Source: Haplosporangium gracile
Taxonomy: Eukaryota; Mortierellomycota; Mortierellomycetes; Mortierellales; Mortierellaceae
Assembly (NCBI GenBank): GCA_015499985.1
Contig: JAAAUF010000650.1
Coordinates: forward strand, 1-23,973
Direction of reading: 5' to 3'
Length of the DNA: 23,973 nt
Shown: piece by piece, positions 1 through 8,306 of the stretch
Position numbering within the stretch: the stretch's first letter is position 1
Layout: every line of letters begins with the position of its first letter
Program-made: the position numbers and the translations under genes
The notes under the pieces: model-generated
Told to the model about the DNA's origin: nothing
Databases searched by the model: none
What the model saw: the letters and a program-made list of their open reading frames with translations, nothing else

Positions 1-1
1 G

Positions 2-1290
2 CGCGAGATCAGGTCGAGAATGACAGGAATGGAAAGGCTTACCACCAAAGAAAAGCAAGACCTAAGGGAAAAGGCAAGCAGACATAATCGGTATGCTTTA
101 TCATCAGCTGTGTAATTAATTGGCCGGTTGTTTAACACTTATCTGTTCGATAATGTATCTAGGTGAGGCTGGGTCTCCGCGGCATTCTGTATGAGAAAGA
201 CAAGGCAGTTGCGATGGATCTTCTCGCTCAGTTTCGAGTGAGGTGGAAGAACCAGGAGAGCCTATTGGAGTACTTCAACAAAAACTACTTCGGTGGAGAC
301 CTGTTAGCCAATCAGAACGATAACGATCAAGAGGAGGATGATGTCTCCATCAGCGATGATGATGCTGATGACGATGTACCCGAGGATGAAGATCCTACTC
401 CTGCCACTCCCGTTCCCGAGGGTCCTGCTGTCATTGCTGTCGGTGGCGCGCCCCTCACACCTCAACAGCTTCGCGAACATGCCATCGCTCGTAAACAAGA
501 ACGGTGGATGTTTTGCTACCGCCAGGAGCTGTCATACGCCAGCATTGATACCAACAACTACATTGAAAGCTGGCACAATACCCTCAAGCAGCACTTCCTC
601 CGCGACAAGCAGCAACGGCGAGTCGATACGGTGATTTACATGTTGAATGTGATGGCGGTCCCCCACTATCAGCAGAAATGCATGCGGAGCTTGGTCAATG
701 TTGGCAGGATGAACGCTGTGCGGAGGAACGAGGCCAAGCATCTCCAGCGCGTCAAGGATCTCCTGAAGTCTAGAATAGATAATGGACAGTTGCCACCTAC
801 TCTGTATCAGCTTACGGCCGATGTAGTTGGAGTGGAGTCGTTTACCACCCCTGGGACATTCTACGAGATCAAGATTGATTTCACTAGAGTCTCTGCCGGT
901 CACATAGTTAGCTGCAGTTGTCCTGCCTTTCAGAAGGAGGAGACGTGCTGCAAGCATATCTCCTTGTTGCAATTGGAGATCCCTCTTCTCAAGTTCCTCA
1001 AGGTTGACCGCGAGGATATTCATCGTGACTTGGATCTGCTGGCATTGGCACCTGAGGCAGAAAATGATCAGTGGGCGCTGCAGTCGTCGGCGCATGTGCC
1101 GGGTCTGGGTGTGTCGTACTATATCGATCGCCTCGTCAGCCTTGACGCTCTTCGAGACAAGGAGAAGGCTTTCCCGCGCGAGTCGGAACTCTGTTCACAA
1201 CTTGAACGGCTCCTCACCGATTTCGAGGACTCATTCCCACGAAAAGAGGGTCAAGATCTTAGTAACAAACGCCAAAGACAGACTTATTAA
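2..1290 (+). CDS. Mutator-like (MULE) transposase with SWIM zinc finger, 5' partial
   Basis: This is the C-terminal part of a MULE-type transposase or a domesticated relative; the start and the catalytic DDE core would lie left of the window. Frame 2 is open over 2-90, then a GTATGC donor at 91. The main exon runs to TAA at 1288-1290. Two acceptor AGs lie close together (161-162 and 166-167); only the second keeps the frame open, so the intron is probably 91-167. The motif TNNYIESWHNTLK (about 547-585) is typical of the region after the MULE core. A SWIM finger, CxC-x9-CxH (about 912-957), should bind zinc and probably DNA. An acidic Asp/Glu-rich stretch (about 313-400) splits the transposase helices just before ERWMFCYR and is unusual. 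The Crinkler gene downstream is a typical companion in repeat-rich regions. Family assignment is firm; whether the element is active cannot be judged from this fragment. Confidence 0.8.
91..167 (+). other. Intron in the transposase gene with tandem acceptors
   Basis: The donor is GTATGC at 91. Acceptor AGs lie at 161-162 and 166-167. Given the only open upstream frame (phase 2 at base 90), splicing to the first AG puts TGA directly after the junction, while the second AG joins R to LGLRGILYEKD in frame. The intron could therefore give both productive and non-productive transcripts. Confidence 0.5.
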
Positions 1291-2503
1291 GTATTACCAT
1301 AGAGAAATATAGTAAAGAATAAGAAACAAGCAAAAACAACGCATGATGAGAAAGAAACCAAAAAAAAAATATGCAAGTCGAAAAACATATGGAGAGTCAG
1401 AGGCGACAGGCACATTTCTCTTTCTCCCACGGAAATAGAAATAAGGTTCATCGTGCTAATCTCGTGTAATTTTGGGAGATGATAATAACATATTTGTCTA
1501 TATCCGCTATCCTTCACAAAACCCATCGCCTGTCCTTCTAGGAGAATCCTGCGACAATGAAAAAACAACATAACTTGCCTATGCCATTTGGTTTCAATAT
1601 TTAATTGGTTTGAAAAGAATTGGTCTAGTAATGGTTGTTCTATCACATTTTGAAAGTTACTGGTTCCGATTCTTCTCCTCAAAATGGGCAAGACAATGGC
1701 CCCCATGTCCATTTTTCTCGATTCGCAACATCTCCAACTATCGCAATACGTTCCTTTAATATGATTCTATGTTTTTTTCAAGCTTTTACTCGATTTGAAA
1801 GGGTATTGAACTCGTTGTAGTAGGAGAAATGCCGAAAAAGCGCTCTTTTTGCCCATATCCTGACCTTTATAACTTTTTTTTCACTTTTTTTCAGTGTGTT
1901 GAGATGATAAAATGTAGCTCAATCGTTTCCTCATTGGCATTGGCACAACTTCCAAAAAACCGCGAACGTTTTGAAAATAAAATGATAATTCAGTCGCGTT
2001 AAGTAGCAAACACAGAGTTTTGATGCTCGACCTGGTCCTAAAAATGTCGCCAAAATCATCAAAGATGTCACCAAAGAACCAGTTTTAGTTCAAAACATCT
2101 CTAGAGCTTTGGAAATATGTGCTTCGATGATGTCTAACGTTTCAAAAAAGAACTGGTGTGTTTGAAGCAGAACTGAGCGACTTCACTATGAAGGGAGTAG
2201 TTTAGTTGATGGATCTATGGTTGACTATGCGTTTTTCTTTAATTGCATATCATATGTAATTGAATACATAACCCTTAAGTGTATGAACAATTTGAGACAG
2301 TCACTCGCCGCCCAATCCTGGCCATAGAGGTGACATAAGGTCACTCCCACATGACTGTGACGGTCTTCCTGTACGCGTCACCATCAACAGAACCATCAAC
2401 AAAGCATGGCAGCTTCCATCCACACTCTCTCACACATTCTCTCACACACTCTCACACACCACGTTCACAAGCGCACCACATCTGCACTCACACATACACA
2501 GCC
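1291..2503. other. AT-rich intergenic region between transposase and Crinkler gene
   Basis: No coding sequence is supported. The stretch is AT-rich with many homopolymer runs (for example A-runs near 1360 and T-runs near 1880), and the short open frames have low-complexity translations unlike any family I know. Around 2040-2085 a phrase of the form ATGTC-R-CCAAA occurs twice. The last 100 bases are a CA/CT-rich leader before the Crinkler start codon. No terminal inverted repeat of the transposon could be identified by eye. Confidence 0.6.
2421..2460. repeat. CA/CT microsatellite in the Crinkler leader
   Basis: An irregular run of CACACTCT-type units lies about 45 bases upstream of the Crinkler start codon, probably in the 5' untranslated leader or core promoter. 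Similar pyrimidine/CA-rich leaders precede several genes in this window, so it may be a habit of this genome's promoters rather than a special element. Confidence 0.6.
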
Positions 2504-4127
2504 ATGGCGACTAACACACTCACACTCTTCTGTCTCATCAGCGGCGACTCCACGTCGTGCGCCTTCAAAGTCAGGATTCTTGACACATATGCAGACATCG
2601 GTGATCTCAAGAAAGCGATCATCGGAGAGAACCCAGGCGCGTTTGAGCACATCGACGCCAAGGACTTGGTGCTCTGGCGAGTCACGATCCCCGTCAACGA
2701 GAATGCAGGAGACGAGCACGTCATCAAGCCTGATGACTTGGACGATAAGACGAAGCTTGGCAATCCAAGGACACATCTCTCAAAGCTCTTCCCAGAGACC
2801 CCTGATGACAACACATACATCGTTGTCGAGCGACTCAAAGGTATGTCTCCAGTCCTCTCTTGTTGACCACCCTCTCTGCTCGACTGCTACCACTGTTACT
2901 ACAGTGGTGCAACTTTTAGAAAAGCTAGATGCAAGCCTGCTGCTAAGTACTCTGTTTTTTTTTAAAAAACATAGCCACAAGCACGCCACACACGCTCGAG
3001 CTGGAGGCGGAGATGGCGGAGATGCAGGTAGAGCTCGAGGACCTACGCGGAGGCAAGAATACTCTGAATCCGGAGATGGCATTGATTCGCAGGCAGTTGT
3101 TCGAGCTGGAAGAGTTCCAAGCTGAAGTCACCAGTTCCTTTATAAGTAAGTGAGTGTACGGTGATATATGTATCTGGTATTTTCTATACGCTTGTTCTAT
3201 AGCTCGTTTTCTCGTTTAACAAATATGCTAGACATTGGAATTATTGTCAAACCAGAGAAAAGGGTTGTGTTCACTTGGTCGACCGTCGTGGAGACGGCAA
3301 CTCTGGATGACCTGAGGAAGGAAATCTCTGAGCTTTATCCTCAATATGCTCATGATGAGTATCTGCAAATATTCCTCTACAGCGAACATCCCAAACCAGA
3401 ACGCATCAGGGACGACGACGACTTGCGTAGAATACTCAGGGTCACCAGGACAACAGTCAAGCCCAGGTGGATCATCTCACTGGAGACTCCTAGCAAGAGC
3501 TTTGGTAATTGGACTTTCAAGGAAGTCTGTGAGGAGTACAATCTCTCTGTAGCTTCGGAGCCTGAGTTGGCGGCACTCAAGCCCTTCACCGGTATTCAAT
3601 CGGCTCCACTGGAAACGGATGTTGAGAAGGCGACGCTGGATCTTCTCATCAAGGAAATCGAAGCAAGAGCGGAATCCCTGCCACTTAACGGTGGAAACGA
3701 AGCGACCAAGTCAATGGTGGTTGCTTCGTTCTTGGTGGCAGCGACGAGGCTTTTCAAGGACGACCTCTACCTCATGTCCCAACGACAACTCAGCGGGCGG
3801 CGCGGAAACGGACCGGTCGATTTTTCTGTTCATCCACGGAAGACTCATGACTACACTTTAGGCGTGACGGAGGCCAAGAGAAGCGATTTAAAACAAGGAG
3901 TTGCTCAGAACATTGTACAGTTGGAAGCAGCCTTGACGGAAAAGAAGCGCAAGCGCGAGAAGTACGACCTTGATGGAGATGAAAATCCGCCAAGCAAGCA
4001 GAGTGCCTATGGGATCGTCACAGACGCAGAGAGGTGGGCGTTTGTTGAGTTCACGATGGATGAAGATGAGGCTGTGTCAATCAGAATGAGCTGGCTTAGC
4101 GAGACTCTCAACTTTAGTGGCGATTAG
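2504..4127 (+). CDS. Crinkler (CRN)-type protein with PB1-like and PD-(D/E)XK nuclease-like domains
   Basis: Three exons, 2504-2840, 2975-3145 and 3232-4127, join in phase (1404 bp) and encode 467 residues. Donors are GTATGT and GTAAGT; acceptors are CATAG and GCTAG. Residues 1-112 are a Crinkler ubiquitin-like header (LFCLISGD, IGDLKKAI, LVLWRVTIPV, LSKLFPE, YIVVERL). Residues 113-169 (exon 2) form a charged coiled coil. Residues about 177-240 look PB1/ubiquitin-like (ATLDDLRKEI, IRDDDDLRRIL). Residues about 300-450 resemble a restriction-endonuclease fold: Asp366 in GPVDF, Glu383-x-Lys385 in TEAKR and Gln395/Gln399 in the next helix. KKRKR at 407-411 is a possible nuclear signal. There is no signal peptide, as is common for fungal CRNs. 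CRN proteins are proposed effectors or conflict proteins acting in nuclei; nuclease activity is inferred from motifs only. The ATG at 2504 follows a CA-rich leader, and the extension to 2351 is low-complexity leader. Confidence 0.85.
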
Positions 4128-4710
4128 AGGGTTGCCTCTAGAGAGATCTTCGCAAAGATCAGATGGCTTTGGTCAAGGATGGTGGGCGAGATACCAGCAC
4201 GCGAGCTCTATTCCAGGAAACCGACCACTCCACCAAACAAGAGACGGGCCATCGATTTGTCGATCAGCATAAGTACAGCCAGCACCGGTACAGCCAGCAC
4301 CGGTCAAAACCAACACGCCCAGGACTCCGTTAGTCAATGCCACCAATGACATGAATAGCTCCAACCACTGCCTTCTTTGGTGCATCCCTTCAGCACAATA
4401 GCTTTTCGATTACTACGACATTCTCTCACCCTCCACATGTACAAATATCTTCGCATCTCGCCATGCAGTTTTCCCTCCTCCAATCAGACTAGTTCTCCTA
4501 TGCAGTTTAATAAAAACATTGCCAGACAACACTTTCCCCATCGTAGAGTACCGTTTTGCCGACTGATGTTGAATCCGAGGGTGTATTCCCGGCTACTGTA
4601 TATCTCTTGGCATCTTTATTTTCTATACTTTAAATAAAAGTGGTAACAGTAGTAACAGTCTAATAAAAAGGGTCTGTCAATAAGAGAAGGTTGAAGGATG
4701 AATGTGGGTA
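4128..4710. other. 3' flank of the Crinkler gene
   Basis: No gene is supported. It holds a small hairpin (GATCTT-CGCA-AAGATC, about 4145-4160) just after the stop codon, a 15-bp tandem repeat at 4273-4302 and several AATAAA signals (4509-4514, 4633-4638, 4662-4667). A phrase GTCAATAAGAGAAGGTTG at 4676-4693 recurs almost unchanged at 6192-6208, after the coiled-coil gene. Confidence 0.6.
4273..4302. repeat. 15-bp tandem repeat, two copies
   Basis: The unit GTACAGCCAGCACCG occurs at 4273-4287 and exactly again at 4288-4302. It lies in noncoding DNA 3' of the Crinkler gene and looks like a simple slippage or end-joining duplication. Confidence 0.9.
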
Positions 4711-5063
4711 TCATGTTTTCTGTAAGGCGGGTGTCCGGTCCCTGATTGGATGTGGCTCAGCAAGCGTCTGCCTGAATCTCTGGCGTCTTTTAAAAGCCTC
4801 AACGCCACCAACAACCCTGTTGTTGACCATCACCATGAACCCAATGAGATAGTCCACAGCCTCCCTGCGATTGGGATGGGACTGTGGCGCGACGGCGTAG
4901 TGTTCTGTAAATGGGAACACGTGTGTCAATATCATGTTGAACGGCCCATAGTCTCTCGCTCCAGTGCGGCAGGGTCGACTCCAAGTAAATAGTTAGTGAT
5001 CGCAATCGGCCATGGTTCTCCGTCGTACGCCATCACCATCTCCAGGGGGGTGTTTGTTGCCAT
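4711..5063 (-). pseudogene. Decayed restriction-endonuclease-like gene fragment
   Basis: Read on the minus strand, an ATG at 5063 opens a frame containing LEMVMAYDGEPWPIAITNYL that stops just after RETMGRST. The neighbouring frame then continues with YGPFNMILTHVFPFTEHYAV, REAVDYLIGFMVMV and a basic tail to TGA at 4711-4713. One base missing near 4948-4955 explains the switch, and no splice sites remove it. The pattern YGPFN...FP...V.PQ...VDY resembles a fungal nuclease-like family often found near Crinklers, in which an Asp (here in VDY) is followed by an ExK strand. In this copy the ExK strand is not recognisable, so both the frameshift and the missing lysine motif point to decay. It lies antisense between two intact genes. 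The family call is from memory of the pattern and is moderate; the frameshift is directly visible. Confidence 0.5.
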
Positions 5064-5365
5064 GGATGGAATGCGTGTTGCTGTTGAAGAAAGAGAGCGC
5101 CGTAGCCGACAAGAGAGGGTCACACATGACCACGGCAGTCACTGTAGCATGAGTGTTGAAAAAAAACCGATCACAATCTCAACTATGTGTCACATCTCTT
5201 CTCATCCCCGTAGAGGATCGTGTCCTCTCCACCTTCACCCCATGCGGTGAACTCCAAGCACTCCATGGGAGGTCTTCATCCGCCATTCCTTCGCTCCCCA
5301 TTCCTCATTCACCACACTCTCCACTTCCCCGCTTACACCTAATCCCACACTGCCCACACTGAACC

Positions 5366-6049
5366 ATGACTGTCTGTATGTCCCCTCTTCAACACGCGTT
5401 CTGCATGCTTCTGAGCCCTCACAACAGCCTGACAGCACACTAACACACTTCGCTTCGAGCTGTGATAGACAAGCCACAGGAGTCTGCTATTGAGGCACTG
5501 CGCATTGAGCTGGCGGCTGTCTCGCTCGAGCTCAGGAGCACACAGTTGGACCTCATGGATGCGAACGATGGCCTTGCGTCGACACAGGAAGAGCTTGAGG
5601 ACACTCTGGCCAAGCTTGATGAGACCCAACTCGAGCTACAAAACACTCGCGATGCCCTTGCCAACAGTGAGCGTGCCCGCCAGGAAGCCAACCGTGACCG
5701 TATCCTTACTCGGCCACCTAGACAGCAGGAGGTCTTTATTGTCTTGAAGTTCCAATCGCCACAGCCATTGCCTGTCGGTGGCTATCACCTCTTCACTCTG
5801 CAGCAAAAGGCTGTTGACCGCATCTTGAGCCAGTTCAAGGCTGACAACCCGGAGCTCGATGCTATTGTGATGGACGAGCTACGATTCAACCGCTCACCAC
5901 GAGGACACAATGTCTTCCAGCGTATCAAGGATGACAAGAAGGCGCCCATCAAGTCGAGTCGCCGCAACTTCGTTCTCAAGGAGGGCCACACTGAGGATGA
6001 GATGGTGGATTACATCACAAGTGTCTTCAGCATCCACACACGAGAGTAG
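5366..6049 (+). CDS. Coiled-coil protein with DUF3627-like C-terminal domain
   Basis: Exon 1 is only 10 bases (5366-5375). An intron at 5376-5468 (GTATGT donor, CTAAC branch point, GATAG acceptor) leads in phase to exon 2 (5469-6049), giving 196 residues. Residues about 5-85 are a strong heptad coiled coil rich in LEL, TQEELEDTLAKL and DETQLEL. Residues about 88-196 form a globular domain with VFIVLKF, an FTLQQKAVDRILSQF helix, a SPRGHNVFQRIKDD motif, RRNFVLKEG and a final EDEMVDYITSVF helix. This order (coiled coil, then a Y-x-x-x-x-x-Q-x-K helix, then N-x-F/Y-x-R-I-K) resembles DUF3627, a C-terminal module of KilA-N/MSV199 proteins in large DNA viruses; no KilA-N domain is present. The function is unknown. 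An AATAAA lies 41 bases past the stop. The exon model is good; the domain call is tentative. Confidence 0.6.
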
Positions 6050-6089
6050 CAAGTAGCAGATCCTCCCATGTGTAGCTCGACCGACTTTG

Positions 6090-6095
6090 AATAAA
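6090..6095 (+). terminator. Polyadenylation signal AATAAA of the coiled-coil gene
   Basis: A canonical AATAAA lies 41 bases downstream of the TAG stop at 6047-6049, at a suitable distance to direct 3' end formation just before or within the inverted repeat at 6120-6172. Confidence 0.55.
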
Positions 6096-6119
6096 AAGAC
6101 CCCGGCATAATGTTTAGCC

Positions 6120-6172
6120 GGATCCAGAAGGCAGAGTATCTCTTTATAGAAAGACATTTGCCTTCTGGATCC
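6120..6172. repeat. Perfect 14-bp inverted repeat (hairpin)
   Basis: GGATCCAGAAGGCA at 6120-6133 is matched by its exact reverse complement at 6159-6172, around a 25-base loop that contains a smaller TCTTT/AAAGA pairing. It falls 25 bases after an AATAAA, so it may be a hairpin at the mRNA 3' end or a footprint of a small mobile element. Confidence 0.85.
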
Positions 6173-6250
6173 TGTCAATAATAGAGGGGTGGTCAATAAG
6201 AGAGGGTTACCAAATAGACGTTTCTGTAATTACGGAGGATGGCCATGGCG

Positions 6251-6472
6251 AACGGCACTTTGCGAGACAAGAAGGGGTTGTTCTCGGTCTGATGGACTCA
6301 GACTGCCCTTGAATAGCCTATGGGCTTGTCATTGCTGCAGCAGTCGAAACGAGCGCCAGTAACGGCTCTTTGAGGGACAAGAAGGGGGTTCTTCTAGATC
6401 TGATGGACCCGGACTGCATTTTGGACAGTTCAAAGGCTTGTCACTGTTGTAGCAATCGAAACGACAGGCAGT
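6251..6472. repeat. Tandem duplication, two diverged copies of about 110 bp
   Basis: Copy 1 (6251-6360) and copy 2 (6361 to about 6472) align along their whole length. Shared landmarks are AACGGC-x-CTTTG, GACAAGAAGG, TCTGATGGAC, GGCTTGTCA and TCGAAACGA. Substitutions are spread throughout with only a few small indels, so the duplication is not recent. Neither copy carries a conserved open frame. Confidence 0.85.
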
Positions 6473-7131
6473 CCTTGAAAGCTGCTCCTCAACTCGTTGG
6501 CACAACTCTTAAAAACGGGTCGTGAGAGAGCTGACTTGCTGCTACGCTGCGATCAAGGGTCGCCAAAAAAACAAGCGTTGTTTTAAAAAGAAGTGCCACA
6601 CGAGTGGTTCTCAGGAATCGAGACTGTACAGGCGTTTCTGGGCTGCCCTTAAGACCTGGAACGACCCCCAATGCTGTTTTTATGTGGAGACGAGTCTGAA
6701 TTTTGATTGGTTGATCTGATCTTACCCTCTAATTTTCAGGACGCGCACCCTGCGAGCGTTTTCTTTTGCAACTAGGAGTTCCTGGATGTAAACTCGTTTA
6801 CACGACGTCCTGGCTCTCTTCTTTTTACTTTTTCTACACGGTATGAAATAGTAAGCATCAAAGTCAGTCCTGGTCTTTTCATTGGCCAGAAGCAGTGTGT
6901 ACGGTTGAATGCTTATTCCTGAGTGACGCAGGTCAAGTTTTCCGAGCTTCAGATTCGTTCGATTGAAAAAAAAAAACCAGCACTTTGTGAACGTTCATAG
7001 CCTTCGTCGTCATCTTTTCTCGCTCGAGTTCCAGGTTCCCCCCACTCTTTCGGTTACTCGCAGCATGAAGAGAGTGTCGGAGTGATGATAGAAGTGTTGA
7101 ATATGTAGAGGCCTCCGGTAGAAAAAACGAG

Positions 7132-7138
7132 TATAAAA
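7132..7138 (+). promoter_or_regulatory. TATA box of the SDR gene
   Basis: TATAAAA sits 114 bases upstream of the ATG at 7252 and is followed by an A/C-rich leader ending in AACAAAAAACA just before the start codon. This is a textbook core promoter, rarer in fungi for housekeeping genes than for regulated ones. Confidence 0.7.
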
Positions 7139-7251
7139 GGGAGGGGCAATTGCCAATTTCTCATAGTTCATCATCACACACAACAAGTCTTCTCTCCAAT
7201 AGCACCTCACAACCAAACCAAAAAACCCTACTCTACCAGTAACAAAAAACA

Positions 7252-8061
7252 ATGACTCCCACCCGTCGCGTCGCTCTCGTTACTGGCTCCTCCCGCGGAA
7301 TCGGCCGCACCATCGCCCTCCGCCTAGCCCAGGACGGCTTGAACATCGTCGTCAACTATCACTCCAACGCCGCCGCCGCCCAAGAAGTCATCGACCTTAT
7401 CGCCGCCCTCCCCACCTCCAACTCCACCAACCCAGTCCGTGCGATCGCGGTACAGGCCAACATCGCCAATATTGACCAGGGCAAGAAACTCCTCGCCGAG
7501 ACCATTGCCACCTTTGGACGGCTCGATGTTGTGGTCTTGAATGCGGCTTGGTTGTATTATGAGTCGATCCATGATATGACGGAGGAGTCGTACCTCGAGG
7601 CATTTGAAACTAATGTCAAGGGTCCCATGTTTTTCGCGAAACTCGCCCACCCCCATCTCGCTAAAGCCCAATCCAACCCTCTCCCCAACACCATCGGCGG
7701 ATCGCGCATCATCACGGTCTCAACCACTCTGACATCTCTCTCTCTTGTCCAGGGAGACCACTTCCTCTACTGCGCGACCAAAGGGGCACTCGAACAAGTG
7801 ACCCGCACACTTGCCAAGGACAAGTCCTTTGGCGGATCCGGAATAACAGTCAATTCGGTTGCGCCGGGGCCGATTGATACGGAGGGGTTGAGACAGGATA
7901 TCAAGGATGAGGCGGCATTGGGGTTCTTTGCATCTTTGCATCCTGAAGGACGATTGGGAGCTACGGAGGATGTGTCGGGAGTGGTTGCGTTTTTGGCGAG
8001 TGATGCTGCTAGGTGGGTTAATGGACAAACCTTGAGAGTTAATGGCGGTATGGCCGTTTAG
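7252..8061 (+). CDS. Short-chain dehydrogenase/reductase (classical SDR), NADP(H)-type
   Basis: Intronless, 269 residues, the usual length for a classical SDR. Visible motifs are the cofactor loop TGSSRGIG (residues 11-18), LNAA at 96-99 in place of NNAG, catalytic Asn121, a Ser/Thr cluster STT at 157-159, catalytic Tyr173-xxx-Lys177 (YCATK) and PGPIDTE at 205-211. Arg15 in the glycine loop and the lack of an acidic residue after VVNY suggest NADP(H). The Ser157-Tyr173 gap is slightly longer than usual, so which of 157-159 is catalytic is unclear. Relatives include FabG-like 3-oxoacyl reductases and sugar or polyketide reductases; the substrate is not readable. The gene has its own TATA box and converges with LST8. 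The lack of introns beside intron-bearing neighbours would fit retroposition or transfer from bacteria, but is weak evidence. Confidence 0.92.
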   Translation: MTPTRRVALVTGSSRGIGRTIALRLAQDGLNIVVNYHSNAAAAQEVIDLIAALPTSNSTNPVRAIAVQANIANIDQGKKLLAETIATFGRLDVVVLNAAWLYYESIHDMTEESYLEAFETNVKGPMFFAKLAHPHLAKAQSNPLPNTIGGSRIITVSTTLTSLSLVQGDHFLYCATKGALEQVTRTLAKDKSFGGSGITVNSVAPGPIDTEGLRQDIKDEAALGFFASLHPEGRLGATEDVSGVVAFLASDAARWVNGQTLRVNGGMAV

Positions 8062-8306
8062 TGTGGACTTTTCTCTCTCACTGGCGCCGAATATCGATGG
8101 TAGTTGTAGTCAAAGTATATATAGCTTTTCTTTGAATATCAACGTCAAATACCTTTCTATCTTTTGTTCTTTTGCTTGCCACTGAAAAATAACACAATGT
8201 ACTTTGCCTATCGACGCCTTGAAGAAATACAATTTACTCAATTGTATTTTAATTTTCCTGCGCAACCACACCGGAGTCTTTCTACCTTCAAAAAAAAAGA
8301 AGGGCA

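Larger units (their letters stand above)
6050..7251. other. Repeat-bearing intergenic region and SDR promoter
   Basis: No coding sequence is supported. In order it holds an AATAAA (6090-6095), a 14-bp inverted repeat (6120-6172), repeated GTCAATAA phrases (6174 and 6192), a two-copy 110-bp tandem duplication (6251 to about 6472), about 400 unremarkable bases, and then the SDR promoter with a TATA box at 7132-7138 and an A/C-rich leader. Confidence 0.6.

Noticed and set aside
532..1095. Minus-strand open frame of 187 codons
   Set aside because: It is antisense to the SWIM/MULE coding exon, which has clear motifs; the reverse translation has no recognisable domain.
1287..1712. Minus-strand open frame of 141 codons in the AT-rich gap
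   Set aside because: It ends in a Phe/Ser-rich string from T-runs, with no motif, no promoter and no splice context.
2351..2503. N-terminal extension of the Crinkler from the ATG at 2351
   Set aside because: The translation is low-complexity His/Ser/Thr from a CA/CT microsatellite leader. The conserved header begins right after the ATG at 2504.
3168..4127. An independent gene starting at the ATG at 3168
   Set aside because: The first 21 residues come from intron sequence. The GTAAGT donor at 3146 and the GCTAG acceptor at 3230-3231 join it in phase to the Crinkler exons, and its start lacks any domain beginning.
6522..6719. Short plus-strand frame with several Cys
   Set aside because: The Cys spacing fits no zinc-binding pattern, and there is no leader, no homology that I recognise and no polyadenylation signal.
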